A stretch of 64,000 nucleotides of DNA, taken from the NCBI RefSeq assembly GCF_004193775.1, contig NC_041019.1, positions 31,480,034-31,544,033 of the forward strand. Reading direction: 5' to 3'. This document shows positions 33,950 to 43,957 of the stretch, one piece after another. A program made the position numbers and the translations under genes. Each line of letters starts with the position of its first letter. Positions within the stretch are counted from its first letter, which is position 1. Below the pieces are notes generated by a model. The model was not told where the DNA came from and did no database searches. It saw nothing but the letters and a program-made list of their open reading frames with translations. Source of the DNA: Glycine soja. Its lineage: Eukaryota > Streptophyta > Magnoliopsida > Fabales > Fabaceae.

Positions 33950-35600
33950 TACTCTAGCTCTAGCACAAGTTCGGTGAAGGCACCGTAAAGCATGTTTTTT
34001 TTCTTTTTTATAACAATGATTAAGTTCTGTTTTTTTCAAGGAAAGAATGCAATGAGCAATGCAACCAATGAACAACATGGATGTATGCGAATGATGCACA
34101 ATTGAAGTATTGCAAATTTGTACACTGGATATGGGGTTGAATCAATTTAGATTTTCAACATGGTCCATGACATCTCCGTCAAGGTGAAACTAGAAGAAAC
34201 AGGGACATCGACAACCCTAAATGTGTTTGGCAGTAGACGAAGCAATGATGTAACACGACCCATCTTTTGCCCCAATTTTTGCAAGATGGTTACTTCCATG
34301 CTTCAACTTAACTCAATGAACATTTTCGTAAAAGCACGAGCTTGGTTCAACCCCATAACCCAGGGAATGGCAATTTTGATCGCCAATACTTCATCAACAA
34401 TTCATAGGGATGAAAGACTCGAGATGCCCGAAGAAACATCCTTTCTTAATTAACCACGCATTAGGTACCATGCTCAATCATTTTGTTTTTTTGTTTGTGT
34501 GTTTTTTTAATTTTAGAAATGGGTTTATGATCCCAACATGGTTGGCTCATGGTACCTAACACATGCAACTAAGAATGCATCATGAATTTTCATGCTTCCC
34601 TTTTTTTGTTTTTGTTTTGTAGAGGAAAATACAAGGACCATGTATGAGCAAACATGTAGAACAAAAAGTATGTTGAACGCATATGCATGATGATGCAATG
34701 ACTCATGCAAAATGGGAATGTGATAACGGACAAATGCAGGAACGATATGTTCATTATGATGCTGAAGAGATGTTTATGTGGTGCATGATATGAATGCATT
34801 TACGGACACGAGGGCCCAGAAAATCATCTCTGCTTACTGCGCATTTGGGGGGCACAGTGCCCCATGGGTGCAGTTAAGAAGACGATATGGATCTTCCGGC
34901 TTCCCATGACAAAAGACGAGACCCACATACAACGCATGTGTGACGGTATGATGCAGATGCGCATGCATGAAACGGAAAGAAAACAACACAAAGGGGGTAA
35001 TTCGTACATACGAGACCGCAGAGATCCAATTTTAATGCTACGTTTTGGGCATGATGGCGCCTCAACGTAGTATTAAAAAGGTTACGTATTACTCTAAAGA
35101 AACCAAACATCACTAGCAAAACTATAAACTAGTGCTATTTACCAAAAAAATGCATGAGAACGAATGGCACGGAGCGTGTTTTCTCTTTGCCCCTATTTGG
35201 GAACCTATAGGACAATATCTAGGGGTCTCTAATAACTACTCCCCAAAAATTCATAACTCACACGGCTGTTTTCTAGAGGTATAATCACTCAAGATAATAA
35301 TATTGTGGCGGTATGGAATACCAGCGACAACACATTATAAAGAGAGAAAGCTCTAGACGAGGTTTCACTATTATCAAGCAAGTCGGAGACCTAGCATGAT
35401 GATAGATTCACCTCCACTCCTTAAATTCCCATGAACCGGGTATAGGGCCCCTTTTTTACTCAAACCCGTGGGTGCTTAGAATGCAGTGTAAAGAATGCGA
35501 AATAGACAACAATTATTTACATTTTACACAGTTCAACAAATGCACACACGAAGTTTCACAAATCCACAATTCCTTAAAATAGGCCTAACTCACAAAAATA
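33950..35600 (-). other. Leader of element B with ORF1 mostly missing
   Basis: 33980-34860 matches the ORF1-gag spacer of A. From about 34860 to the primer site no ORF1 similarity is visible, so ORF1 was deleted or this copy belongs to a subfamily without it. Confidence 0.55.
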
Positions 35601-35601
35601 G

Positions 35602-35619
35602 TCCCCAGTGGAGTCGCCA
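35602..35619 (-). promoter_or_regulatory. Primer binding site of element B
   Basis: TGGCGACTCCACTGGGGA begins two bases after the LTR end GCGACA. Starting with TGG (complement of tRNA CCA) it fits a tRNA primer site; Ogre elements are known to use tRNA-Arg, which is my inference here. Confidence 0.7.
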
Positions 35620-35621
35620 AC

Positions 35622-37231
35622 TGTCGCAACGTGCCCTTCGCGGGCGAGCGAGGGCGAGGCTCACGGGTGCGCTTTCCAAAGGAGGAAAGATGCGCGGAGT
35701 CGCCACCAACGTTTATTTGTGGAAAACGTCGGAAAAACCGAAGGAAACCGATCAAAATGAAAATTCTAAGTTCGGGAGTTGTATTTACGCTTGAGGAAGG
35801 TATTAGCACCTCTTACGTTTGTCTCGAAAGACAACAGCCTATTTTTTAGAATTGTGGAATTGTGTTATCTTAACTTTATTTATTTTTATTTTTTGAGGTC
35901 GACAAAAGCGGGGCTTTTGCTCCTACGTACCCTCCTTTGGAGAGGAAATCAGACCTACGTAGTTCTTACTTATGCGTGAATCAATCGATTCTTTTTACTT
36001 GAAGAATGATCATTTAAAGGCGTTGGACCTTTAAAAATGATCCATTTTACTTAGCAAGAAACTTAAATGATAAACTTTCAAAACCTATTTTTGTGGACGA
36101 GCTTGACTAGGCGAGTTGATTTTAGCCTTAGTTTCACTTTAGTTATTAGTCAATTCAATTAAGAATGAGAAATCCCAAAGAGAAAACGTCCGATTGATTT
36201 TTCGCTTTACTTTGCTAAAAAATATTTTTTGATTATTATATTATTATTTTACCTCTTTTTTGATTTCCAACGTGGTTACGGCACGACCGAACGGTCGGAA
36301 TTCATTTTAACCGAAATTAACGGATAATACAATTCAAACGATCGGTGGAAATTTATTTTATTTTTAGATTAAGCGAGAAATGACTTAAATAAATGGCTTA
36401 AGCACGTCAAAAGGGGGTATAAAAAGCAAGTGAAAACAAGAATAGAAATACATGAAACAAAGTGTGGACCACCACGGGTACATAGAATGAATTGAAAAGC
36501 TTGGTTTGAGGTACTTACCCGTTGAAGACTGAAGAAAATGAAGAACGAACGATGAATCTTGAAGAACGGTCGAGAATCTTCGCGTAATTACTCATGGAAA
36601 CGTTACAGAAACGTTACGGAAGCGCCTCGGCTTGGATTTTCTTCACGGAACTAATTTTTCTCAGCAAATTCGAAAGATAGAGAAGTGCCTAAGGGGCTGA
36701 ACCCTTTTCTTCTTCACTTCTTCCCCTATTTATAGCAAAATAGGGGAGAAGCTTGCCACCCAGCTCGCCCAGACGAGCAGGGTTGCTTCCTCCAGAAGCA
36801 ACAGCCTTCTGGAGGAATCTTCTGGAGGGCCCAAGTGGGCCTGGTTGCTATTTACACCCCCTTTTTACTAAATGCACCCCCTTTTCTATTTTTTTGTAAT
36901 TCTTTTTCCGTAACGTTACGAAACTTTACGAATTTCGTAACGATACTTATTTTTTCTTCCGCAAGGTTACGAATACTTACGGATTAAGTATCTACTCTTT
37001 TTTATCTTTCAAAGAAGTTACGGAAACTTACGGATTGCGTAAAAACACCTCTTTTCGACTTCCGCCACATTACGGAATTTCACGGATCGCGCAAGCCTGC
37101 TTCCTTTAGATTTCTGAGACGTCTCGGGACTTTATTTATTGTGCAACAAAGGACGCCAAGTATCTCAAAGCGGCTAACCAAAGATTGCATGTCATCAAGT
37201 AATAATCCCCGGATGAAATTAGGGTATGACA
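35622..37231 (-). repeat. 5' LTR of element B (complete, 1610 bp)
   Basis: From TGTCATACCC at 37231 to GTTGCGACA ending at 35622 on the minus strand. TATA box 36727-36734. It has a ~55-bp segment at about 37145-37190 missing from the 3' LTRs at 11340, 21604-22801 and 37970. U5 contains the CAAAAGC-GGG-GCTTTTG hairpin (about 35900-35920). Confidence 0.88.
36727..36734 (-). promoter_or_regulatory. LTR TATA box (element B 5' LTR)
   Basis: TATAAATA on the minus strand at the usual LTR position; would drive transcription of element B through gag and the arrays. Confidence 0.65.
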
Positions 37232-37782
37232 GAACCTAAATCTTTCTTTGTTTGAGCCTTTTCTTTGGCTAATTGCCTCTGAATTTTGTCATCCTGACAA
37301 ATTTTTAAGGCTACCTTTTGAACGTAAGAAATTAATTGGCCATAGCTTAAACTTTCATATGGAATATCTCCATTGGCAGATTGACTACGGATTTTATCTC
37401 TAACCTTGTCTCCTAATGATCTGGGAAGACCGACTAGAAATTTTTCTTTCCAAAAAGGTTGTTGACTATCTTCTCTTGTGTAAACCCTAGTTAGGAAAGT
37501 ATCTCTGTACCACCTAAAATCTGCTAAGGTTCTACACTTAAGATTTGATAATAATTTTGCAGACCTATCTTTCCACAAGGATGGGTCTCCAATGAAATGT
37601 TGGGCTATTGTAAAAATTAATGTGTTAACAGTGTCAGGAATCTCTTTATCATCGTCATTAGTAATGACTTTTCCATTGAGATCCGTCTTAACTGCGCTGT
37701 AAATTTTTTACTTTTCTTCGTTAGTGAGATAATTATCCCACCATCCTTTCAGTTGTCCAGAAAATCCTACCACTAAGATATC
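37232..37782 (-). pseudogene. EPRV capsid middle fragment
   Basis: Minus strand. 37578-37219 encodes KDRSAKLLSNLKCRTLADF and further capsid core sequence; upstream to 37782 it repeats the last part of the second ORF (SGQLKGWW region with the same TAA). The fragment is cut by the B LTR at 37231 with GAACC next to it, and by the palindrome inner end at 37783. The remaining C-terminus is at 12894-13187. Confidence 0.8.
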
Positions 37783-37969
37783 TGTGTATATGTGTATATG
37801 TATATTATATTTGTTGTTCTTGTTGTTGTTAGTATTTTGTTTTGTGCAGAAGAAAAAAGAAGGAGTAGAGACGAGAGTAGTCATCACGGAAAGGGCAGGG
37901 CGGACGAAATCAGTGTCCTATCTTTGCTTTCCTCTTATCTCCGATGAGAGGTAAGTAAAGAGGGGCAAC

Positions 37970-39167
37970 TGTCATACCCTAATTACGTCCGGGGATTATT
38001 ACTTGATGACATGGAATAAATGAAGTCCCGAGACGTCTCAGAAATCAAAAGGAAGCAGGCTTGCGCGATCCGTGAAATTCCGTAATGTGGCGGAAATCGA
38101 AAAGAGGTGTTTTTGCGCAATCCGTGAGTTTCCGTAACTTCTTCGAAAGCTAAAAAAGAGTAAATACATAATCCATAAGGGTTCGTAACCTTGCGGAAGG
38201 AAAATAAGTATCGTTACGAAATTCATAAAGTTTCGTAACGTTACGGAAAAAGAATTACCAAAAAAATAGAAGGGGGTGCATTTAGTAAAAAGGGTGGTGC
38301 AAATAGCAACTGGGCCCACTTGAGCCCTCCAGAAGATTCCTCCAGAAGGCTGTTGCTTCTAGAGGAAGCAACCTTGCTCGCCTAGGCGAGCTGGGTGGCA
38401 AGCTTCTCCCCTATTTTGCTATAAATAGGGGGAGAAGTGAAGAAGAAAAGGGTTCAGCCTTCTTGGCACTTCTCTCTCTCTCGAAATTGCTGAGGAAAAT
38501 TGTTTCCGTGAAGAAAATCCAAGCCGAGGCGCTTCCGTAACGTTTCCGTGAGTAATTACGCGAAGATTCTCGACCGTTCTTCAAGATTCATCGTTCGTTC
38601 TTCGTTTTGTTCAGTCTTCAACGGGTAAGTACCTCAAACCGAGCTTTTCGATTCATTCTATGTACCCGTGGTGGTCCACATTTTGTTTCATGTATTTTTA
38701 TTCTCGTTTTCATTTGCTTTTTATACCCCCTTTTGACGTGCTTAAGCCATTTATTTAAGTCATTTCTCGCTTAATCTAAAAATAAAATAAATTTCCACCG
38801 ATCATTTGAATTGTATCATCCGTTAATCTTGGTTAAGATGAATTCCGACCGTTCGGTCGTCCCGTAACCACGTTGGAAATCAAAAAAGAGGTAAAATAAT
38901 AATATAATAATAAAAAAATACCTTTAAGTGAAATAAAAGCGAAAGATCAATCAGACGTTTTCTCTTTGGGATTTCTCATTCTTAAATTGAATTGACTAAT
39001 AACTAAAGTGAAACTAAGGCTAAAATCAACTCGCCTAGTCAAGCTCGTCCACAAAAATAGGGTTTTTGAAAGTTTATCATTTCAGTTTCTTACTAAGTAA
39101 AAAGGATCATTTTTAAGGTCCAACGCCTTAAAATGATCACCTTTCAAGTAAAAAGAATCACTTGATT
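37970..39167 (+). repeat. Truncated LTR in the right arm
   Basis: Starts TGTCATACCC at 37970 after the polypurine tract AAGAGGGGCAAC and 3' region 37783-37969. It is a mirror of the B 3' LTR. TATA box 38420-38427. It is an orphan: no element body lies upstream, only EPRV capsid. Confidence 0.85.
38420..38427 (+). promoter_or_regulatory. LTR TATA box pointing right into EPRV
   Basis: TATAAATA; transcription would run rightward through the antisense strand of pol, second ORF and movement protein (39526-43533). Confidence 0.65.
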
Positions 39168-39529
39168 TTAGGTGGTACAATAATTCCAAATCTAAATACC
39201 CATTCCACAATCCAGATCTTGAAGGTTATGCAGCCACGACATGATGGCTCAAACTTAAACCAACCCAAAAAATTTTCTGCACCATTTGACCCTGCAGGAT
39301 ATAATTATTGGGATTACATTGACGCCTGGACCAATGTGTTCTGGCATCAAAATAGTAAATTCAAGCATTCATGGCTGATTTACTTCAAAAATAATACTGT
39401 GTATAATTTTCCAAATTGGTTCCTCCAATGGTGGAACTACTTCGGACCAATTCCACAAATATTTCCAGAAGAAGTCCAACAAGGATTCCAACAATTCAAC
39501 AACTCTATAATAGCAAGGAATCACGTATT
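39168..39529 (+). pseudogene. Fragment of EPRV downstream ORF plus filler, right copy
   Basis: Sense on the plus strand, mirror of 21242-21603; readable as part of an open frame 39162-39581 that continues into antisense RT. It is 113 codons of the gene at 15786-17099. Confidence 0.75.
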
Positions 39530-41397
39530 CCTTGATAAATATGGTGACCAAGGAATCGAATTCGTGTTTGGAAAAGATTGATTTTTGATTTGGAGACTGC
39601 CAAACCATTTTGTTTGATGATATGGATGAAGGTTTGGAGATGTTTCAAATGTTGGTCAATGTTTTGGGAAAAGATTAAAACATCATCTATGTAGACAATG
39701 ACAAATTTTGAATAGGGATTAAAAATAGCGTTCATAATTTTTTGAAATTCTGAAGGGGCATTCTTCAGTCCGAATGGCATCACGTTCCATTCATATTGCC
39801 CGAAAGGTACAGTAAACGCTGTTTTGTACCTATCTATTCTTGGATTTGGATTTGCCAAAATCCAGATTTCATATCAAATTTTGAAAATATCTTTGCAGAA
39901 TTTAATCTGTTAAGCAAATCTTTTTTGTTTCGAATAGGATATCTAATCCATTGTAATTCTTGATTTAGTGGTTTGTAATTTATGACTAAGCGGGGTGTTC
40001 CACGCTCAATCTCAGATTGTTTGTTGACATAAAAAGCCGCACAAGACCATGGGCTCTTGCTTTTCCGGATTAGGCCTTTATCAAGCAAATCCTTGATTTC
40101 CTTTTGACGGTATTGAAGAAGTTCTTCATTCATTTGGATTGGTCTGGCTTTTGTGGGAATTTGTTTTTCCCTAAAGTCTTTCTCATAAGGGAGATCAACA
40201 ATATGTTTCTTTCTGTCCCAAAATGCATGTGGCAATTCATAATAGACGGTCGATTCAATATGATTTAATAAAGATTGAATTTTTTATTTTACTTGGGGTT
40301 TTCCCAGTTGTATCTGAATATTATTAAAAGATACCTCTTCTTTTAAGAAGTTAATTTGATTAATCTTATTTTCTATAAGATTTATATTTCTGGAAATTGG
40401 TTTAGTAGAAAAATTAAATATAATTTTTCTTCCTAAATAATTTGTGGTTATTCCTTCATTAGATATTTGGATGGGAAACATGGCTCTAATGAATGCGTTC
40501 CTAAGATTACTTCATTCTTAAGGTTTTCTACCAGAAGAAAGTTTGTGTTAATCTTAAGACCTTGGTTTTCAATGATTTCATTTGATAGCTTAAAATTAAT
40601 TTTTAGTTTTGAGTCGTTTGTCGTACTTAATTTTTCTGAGGTTTTCTCAAAGAATTTTGTAGGAATTAATCCTTCTAAAATGCAGTTTGAATTAGCCCCT
40701 GTGTCAAATAGGGCCATTGTTTCTAAAACGAAATCATTAATAATTATTTTTATGTTTATGTAGAATTTTTGGATTTTAATCTTGTTGATTAATCCCATAA
40801 ACATGTCATCTTCTAAATTTTCTGGTTGGTTTTCCTCACTGTTGTTGGCGCTTTCAGAATCACTATCTTCCTCAAGTTGAGAAAGAATGATCTGATGAAT
40901 TTCTTGTTGTTGACGAAGTTCTTTTACCTCTCTTTGTAGATTGTTAATCTCTGTTTGGAGATCTTGGATTGTCGTTGGTTTGGTTGAAGAATTTTCTAAT
41001 CTCTTGAGTATGTTACTTACATCAAATTTGTTGTTTGTGATAAAATCCTTTTGTCTAGGTTTTACCTCTAATGTTTTCTTGAGTTTTTCCAGGAAAACCT
41101 TCTTTTCCTGGGGGTCAGGTATGGAATTGATTGCTTCAAACAAGAGATCCTGTTCTCTCGTTAGAGTATTGATTTGCCCATCATCATCATCTGTTGATGA
41201 TAGTTGGTCATCTTGTTGGATTAGATTTAGGTTTTCATCGGAAGGCTCGGAGGATGACGTTTCTGTTTCTTCCTCTGAGGTTTCTATAAGCAAATTGTTT
41301 ATTTGTTCTTCAATTGCTGGTTCTAGGTTGAGGTTTCTTAACTTCTTTTTTAGTCTACAATACTTTTCCATTGAGATCCGTCTTAACTACGCTGTAA
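39530..41397 (-). pseudogene. EPRV capsid-pol with internal deletion, right copy
   Basis: Mirror of 19374-21241 with the same deletion joint, frameshifts and stops. Readable pieces 41371-40448, 40481-40284, 40235-39834 and 39858-39505 on the minus strand. One residue difference from the left copy was noted in the protease region (Glu versus Lys). RNase H is absent. Confidence 0.85.
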
Positions 41398-41402
41398 ATT
41401 TT

Positions 41403-42557
41403 TTACTTTTCTTCATTAGTGAGATAATTATCCCACCATCCTTTCAGTTGTCCAGAAAATCCTACCACTAAGATATCTATAATGGTTTCTTCTGAACATT
41501 CATGGGAGGTTTGGTAAGCCGTGGCTACCATGGTCATATGTTGGAGTGTATTCATGATGTCATACTCCGTTTGTGCATCTATGTTCCATTCATAGATGTT
41601 GTTTGCACTAAAACTCTTAAAATTGTTTTCACCTCTTTCCTCTAATAGTAGGTCAGGGGCAGTTGGACGTTGATAATATAATTTGGAGGGTGTTTTCCAG
41701 TGTTTGGAATTAATTGGATTTATATTCTTTTCTGACACTGATCCTATCTCAGTTGTGTTATCTGAGTTTTGGTCACTATCTTCATTAATAACATTAATTA
41801 ATTTGGAGGTACTTCTTGTTACCATTTTGGAAGTATTTTCCGAGGCTTGGGGAGTATCTGGAATGACCTTAAGTAAACTACCAATCTTGTTAAGTAATTC
41901 ACTATGGTTATCACCTACGCCTTCAATTAAGGATTTAGTTTTTCTAAGTTCCCTAATTTTTCGTTTAGCCTTCTCACTAACTTTGAAAGGTTTGAATAAA
42001 GGTTTTTCAATGGGGATACTTGGCGAAGCTTCCTCAATTGATTTTTGTTTAGGAACTACCTTAGTTTTTATGGTTTCTCCTAAAGCTTGTAAATATTTAT
42101 TGGTATAATTCGCCTGTTCCATTAGGCTCTTGATGTCTTTAGAGGTTACTTCCTCGTTGACATCTTTTGTCTTGAATGGAATTGCCATGACAGGTTTATT
42201 GTTACTGTCTTTGATATTTGGTAGTTGATATTGTGTTGCGGGAGGTAATTCCGATTGGATTAACTCGCCATCCTTAACTTGCCAATTTGTTATGACATTT
42301 GTTGTTAGATCACCTATGATGTCTTGTTTCCAAGGGTAATCTATATCCTTTCTGATGGCATAAGCATGAAACCAATCAAAGAAAAGGATATTAATTTTGA
42401 CTCGTTCGACAAATTCGTAGAACTTGTCTTGGATTTGTTTTCTGTTTGTACCCTTGTAATGTTGGAAAAACCATCTCCTTTGAGGTTCATTCTCCGGAGA
42501 ATAGAAATCTTTCCTAAGGGTTTCCTTATCAATGCTAAAGTTGTCAGATAACATCAT
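41403..42557 (-). CDS. EPRV second ORF with capsid N-terminal part, right copy
   Basis: 384 codons, identical in translation to 18214-19368. The 14-bp overlap with the movement-protein stop is kept. Whether the terminal TAA is a true end or a lesion is not settled; the same TAA occurs in the independent fragment at 37232-37782, which favours an old or natural stop. An open frame does not imply expression. Confidence 0.65.
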   Translation of the reverse strand: MMLSDNFSIDKETLRKDFYSPENEPQRRWFFQHYKGTNRKQIQDKFYEFVERVKINILFFDWFHAYAIRKDIDYPWKQDIIGDLTTNVITNWQVKDGELIQSELPPATQYQLPNIKDSNNKPVMAIPFKTKDVNEEVTSKDIKSLMEQANYTNKYLQALGETIKTKVVPKQKSIEEASPSIPIEKPLFKPFKVSEKAKRKIRELRKTKSLIEGVGDNHSELLNKIGSLLKVIPDTPQASENTSKMVTRSTSKLINVINEDSDQNSDNTTEIGSVSEKNINPINSKHWKTPSKLYYQRPTAPDLLLEERGENNFKSFSANNIYEWNIDAQTEYDIMNTLQHMTMVATAYQTSHECSEETIIDILVVGFSGQLKGWWDNYLTNEEK

Positions 42558-43533
42558 AAGGTTCCATAGAGGAGTATGTTGGGGATTGGATCGACTTTTG
42601 GTCGTCCTCTTGTTCTTGGTTGTATGTTGTTCTAGGTATGCTAGAAGTAGTGTCTATTCCTTGGAGGTTTACAGTAGGGAACTGGTTGTGTGACTCAGAT
42701 CTAATTAGTCCTACTGGAATTGAACGGGTTCTAGCCGAAAAAGACCTTCTGGCTGACTCATATTCAGACCTAGAGGCTTCTATCCTTGATGAAAAAGAAT
42801 TTCTCCTATTGAAGGTTATCTCTACCTTTCCGGAGTTATCTTGCTTGATATGTTCTATGGTTGGAGCGGGTCGGGGAATAGACGGTGTTGCCTTATCCAT
42901 AACCCATCTTTCAGGAAGAGTTACCTCATCCCATTTTATTTTTCTCGGGAGAGAAACGTTAGCCTTTGTCATATCAGTGATAAACAAGGTTGTTTCTCCT
43001 TTTTGAGGTTTTAACAGGACTCTAGATGCACAAGTATTCATGACCTTGTACTGGATCCTATAAATTAAGGCTGCTGGGATTGATCCTTCTTTCATGTCAA
43101 GGCCATGAAAGTGGATGTTTAAGAACAGAGAGTCAAGAATGTTTCTGTCCATCAAACTCACTGTTTTGTTTGGATAACAGTTAAAATATATTGGACCTTG
43201 TCCTAGGCTGGTTTCGACTGTTCCAATTAGGGAGTCTTCAAATTGATTATGCCTAATGTCTCTTAGACACATTAAAACTGCTGCATCTATGCCCATATCA
43301 ATTAAGGGCTTGATGGCTACTTGTACACAACCGATGTGTAGATATTTATACTTACGCCTATGTTCATAAATTGAATTTTTTGAAAGTAAATGAAATTCTT
43401 CCCCTATATCTTGTCCTAGAGGAATATTGTTTTCTACTATTTTGATTATGTAATCAAAGTTGTGTTTGTCTTTTATTGTTTCAGGAACGTATAGTTGATC
43501 CTGAGGGATTTCTGGAATGTTCCAGTCATCCAT
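42544..43533 (-). CDS. EPRV movement protein (30K superfamily), right copy
   Basis: 329 codons without a stop. The N-terminal half has the conserved core typical of caulimovirid movement proteins (KYLHIGCVQVAIKPL, RDIRHNQFEDSLIG, GPIYFNCYP, residues about 60-140). The C-terminal part is Ser/Arg-rich (RRSFSARTRSIP) and variable. The first ATG at 43533 is preceded in frame by a TGA, with a further readable segment upstream (43555-43779), so the original N-terminus may have been longer. The left copy at 17364 is truncated and has a stop. Confidence 0.75.
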   Translation of the reverse strand: MDDWNIPEIPQDQLYVPETIKDKHNFDYIIKIVENNIPLGQDIGEEFHLLSKNSIYEHRRKYKYLHIGCVQVAIKPLIDMGIDAAVLMCLRDIRHNQFEDSLIGTVETSLGQGPIYFNCYPNKTVSLMDRNILDSLFLNIHFHGLDMKEGSIPAALIYRIQYKVMNTCASRVLLKPQKGETTLFITDMTKANVSLPRKIKWDEVTLPERWVMDKATPSIPRPAPTIEHIKQDNSGKVEITFNRRNSFSSRIEASRSEYESARRSFSARTRSIPVGLIRSESHNQFPTVNLQGIDTTSSIPRTTYNQEQEDDQKSIQSPTYSSMEPYDVI

Positions 43534-43554
43534 GTTTTGATTGATATCTTCGAA

Positions 43555-43786
43555 TCAGACTTCCTCATCGAAGAGATTATGTTTTGGGGCGACCTCTTGG
43601 GTTTGGTTGTCTTGGTCATTTAATAAATTGGAGTTTTTTGAAGAAGATGATGAGGAGGAGTTTGAGCGAAAAGAGATACGGGAAAAAGATCGTAATAGTC
43701 TAGACATGATTATAATATTCTCTAATATCTTTGCCCTCATTTGGTTCCATAGAAATATCTCCGTAAGTAAATATGTCACAAAATTT
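43555..43786 (-). pseudogene. Probable upstream part of EPRV movement-protein ORF
   Basis: A 74-codon frame (43779-43555) with a Ser run (SNSSSSSSSKNSN), in frame with the movement protein and separated from it by one TGA. It could be the real N-terminus or a small upstream ORF. At 43787 it meets a head-to-head EPRV fragment. Confidence 0.5.
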
Positions 43787-43893
43787 TTCTGGTAAAAAAC
43801 CTTAAGAATGAAGTAATCTTAGGAACGCCCTTCATTAGAGCTCTGTTTCCCATCCAAATATCTAATGAAGGAATAACTACAAATTATTTAGGA
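43787..43893 (+). pseudogene. EPRV protease fragment, head-to-head
   Basis: About 107 bp matching 13948-14060 (LKNEVILGTPF region) on the plus strand, opposite to its neighbours. It has the intact GGAACGCCC form that block 1 has, not the frameshifted arm form, so it derives from a block-1-like copy. It ends in an AT microsatellite. Confidence 0.75.
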
Positions 43894-43895
43894 CG

Positions 43896-43896
<1 letters not shown>

Positions 43897-43956
<60 letters not shown>

Positions 43957-43957
43957 T
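43897..43957. repeat. (AT)n and (GTAT)n microsatellite
   Basis: About 18 AT units followed by five GTAT units, at the junction between EPRV and retroelement sequence. Confidence 0.9.

Larger units (their letters stand above)
21604..37231 (-). mobile_element. Element B: long non-autonomous Ogre-like retroelement
   Basis: On the minus strand: 5' LTR 37231-35622, primer site, leader, gag 33949-32217, nested insertion, 125-bp repeats, 24-bp array, transposon-protein-like exon block, 3' modules, 123-bp repeats, polypurine tract and truncated 3' LTR 22801-21604. ORF1 is largely missing and pol is absent. It is inserted in the EPRV capsid gene (flank GAACC at 37232-37236). About 6.5 kb of 3' modules present here is missing from A. 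Confidence 0.75.
37783..43407 (-). repeat. Right arm of the 5625-bp inverted repeat
   Basis: Reverse complement of 17364-22988. Unlike the left arm, its outer end continues naturally into the movement-protein start (43408-43779), while its inner end breaks off inside the retroelement 3' region (GTGTATATG) and meets EPRV capsid directly at 37782. So the outer edge is intact on the right and the inner edge is intact on the left. Confidence 0.93.

Noticed and set aside
37783..43407. Palindrome dismissed as a pure assembly artefact
   Set aside because: Arms show several real differences (for example the TGA at 17838 against Trp in the right copy) and have different flanks on both sides, so an artefact is less likely, though long reads are needed.
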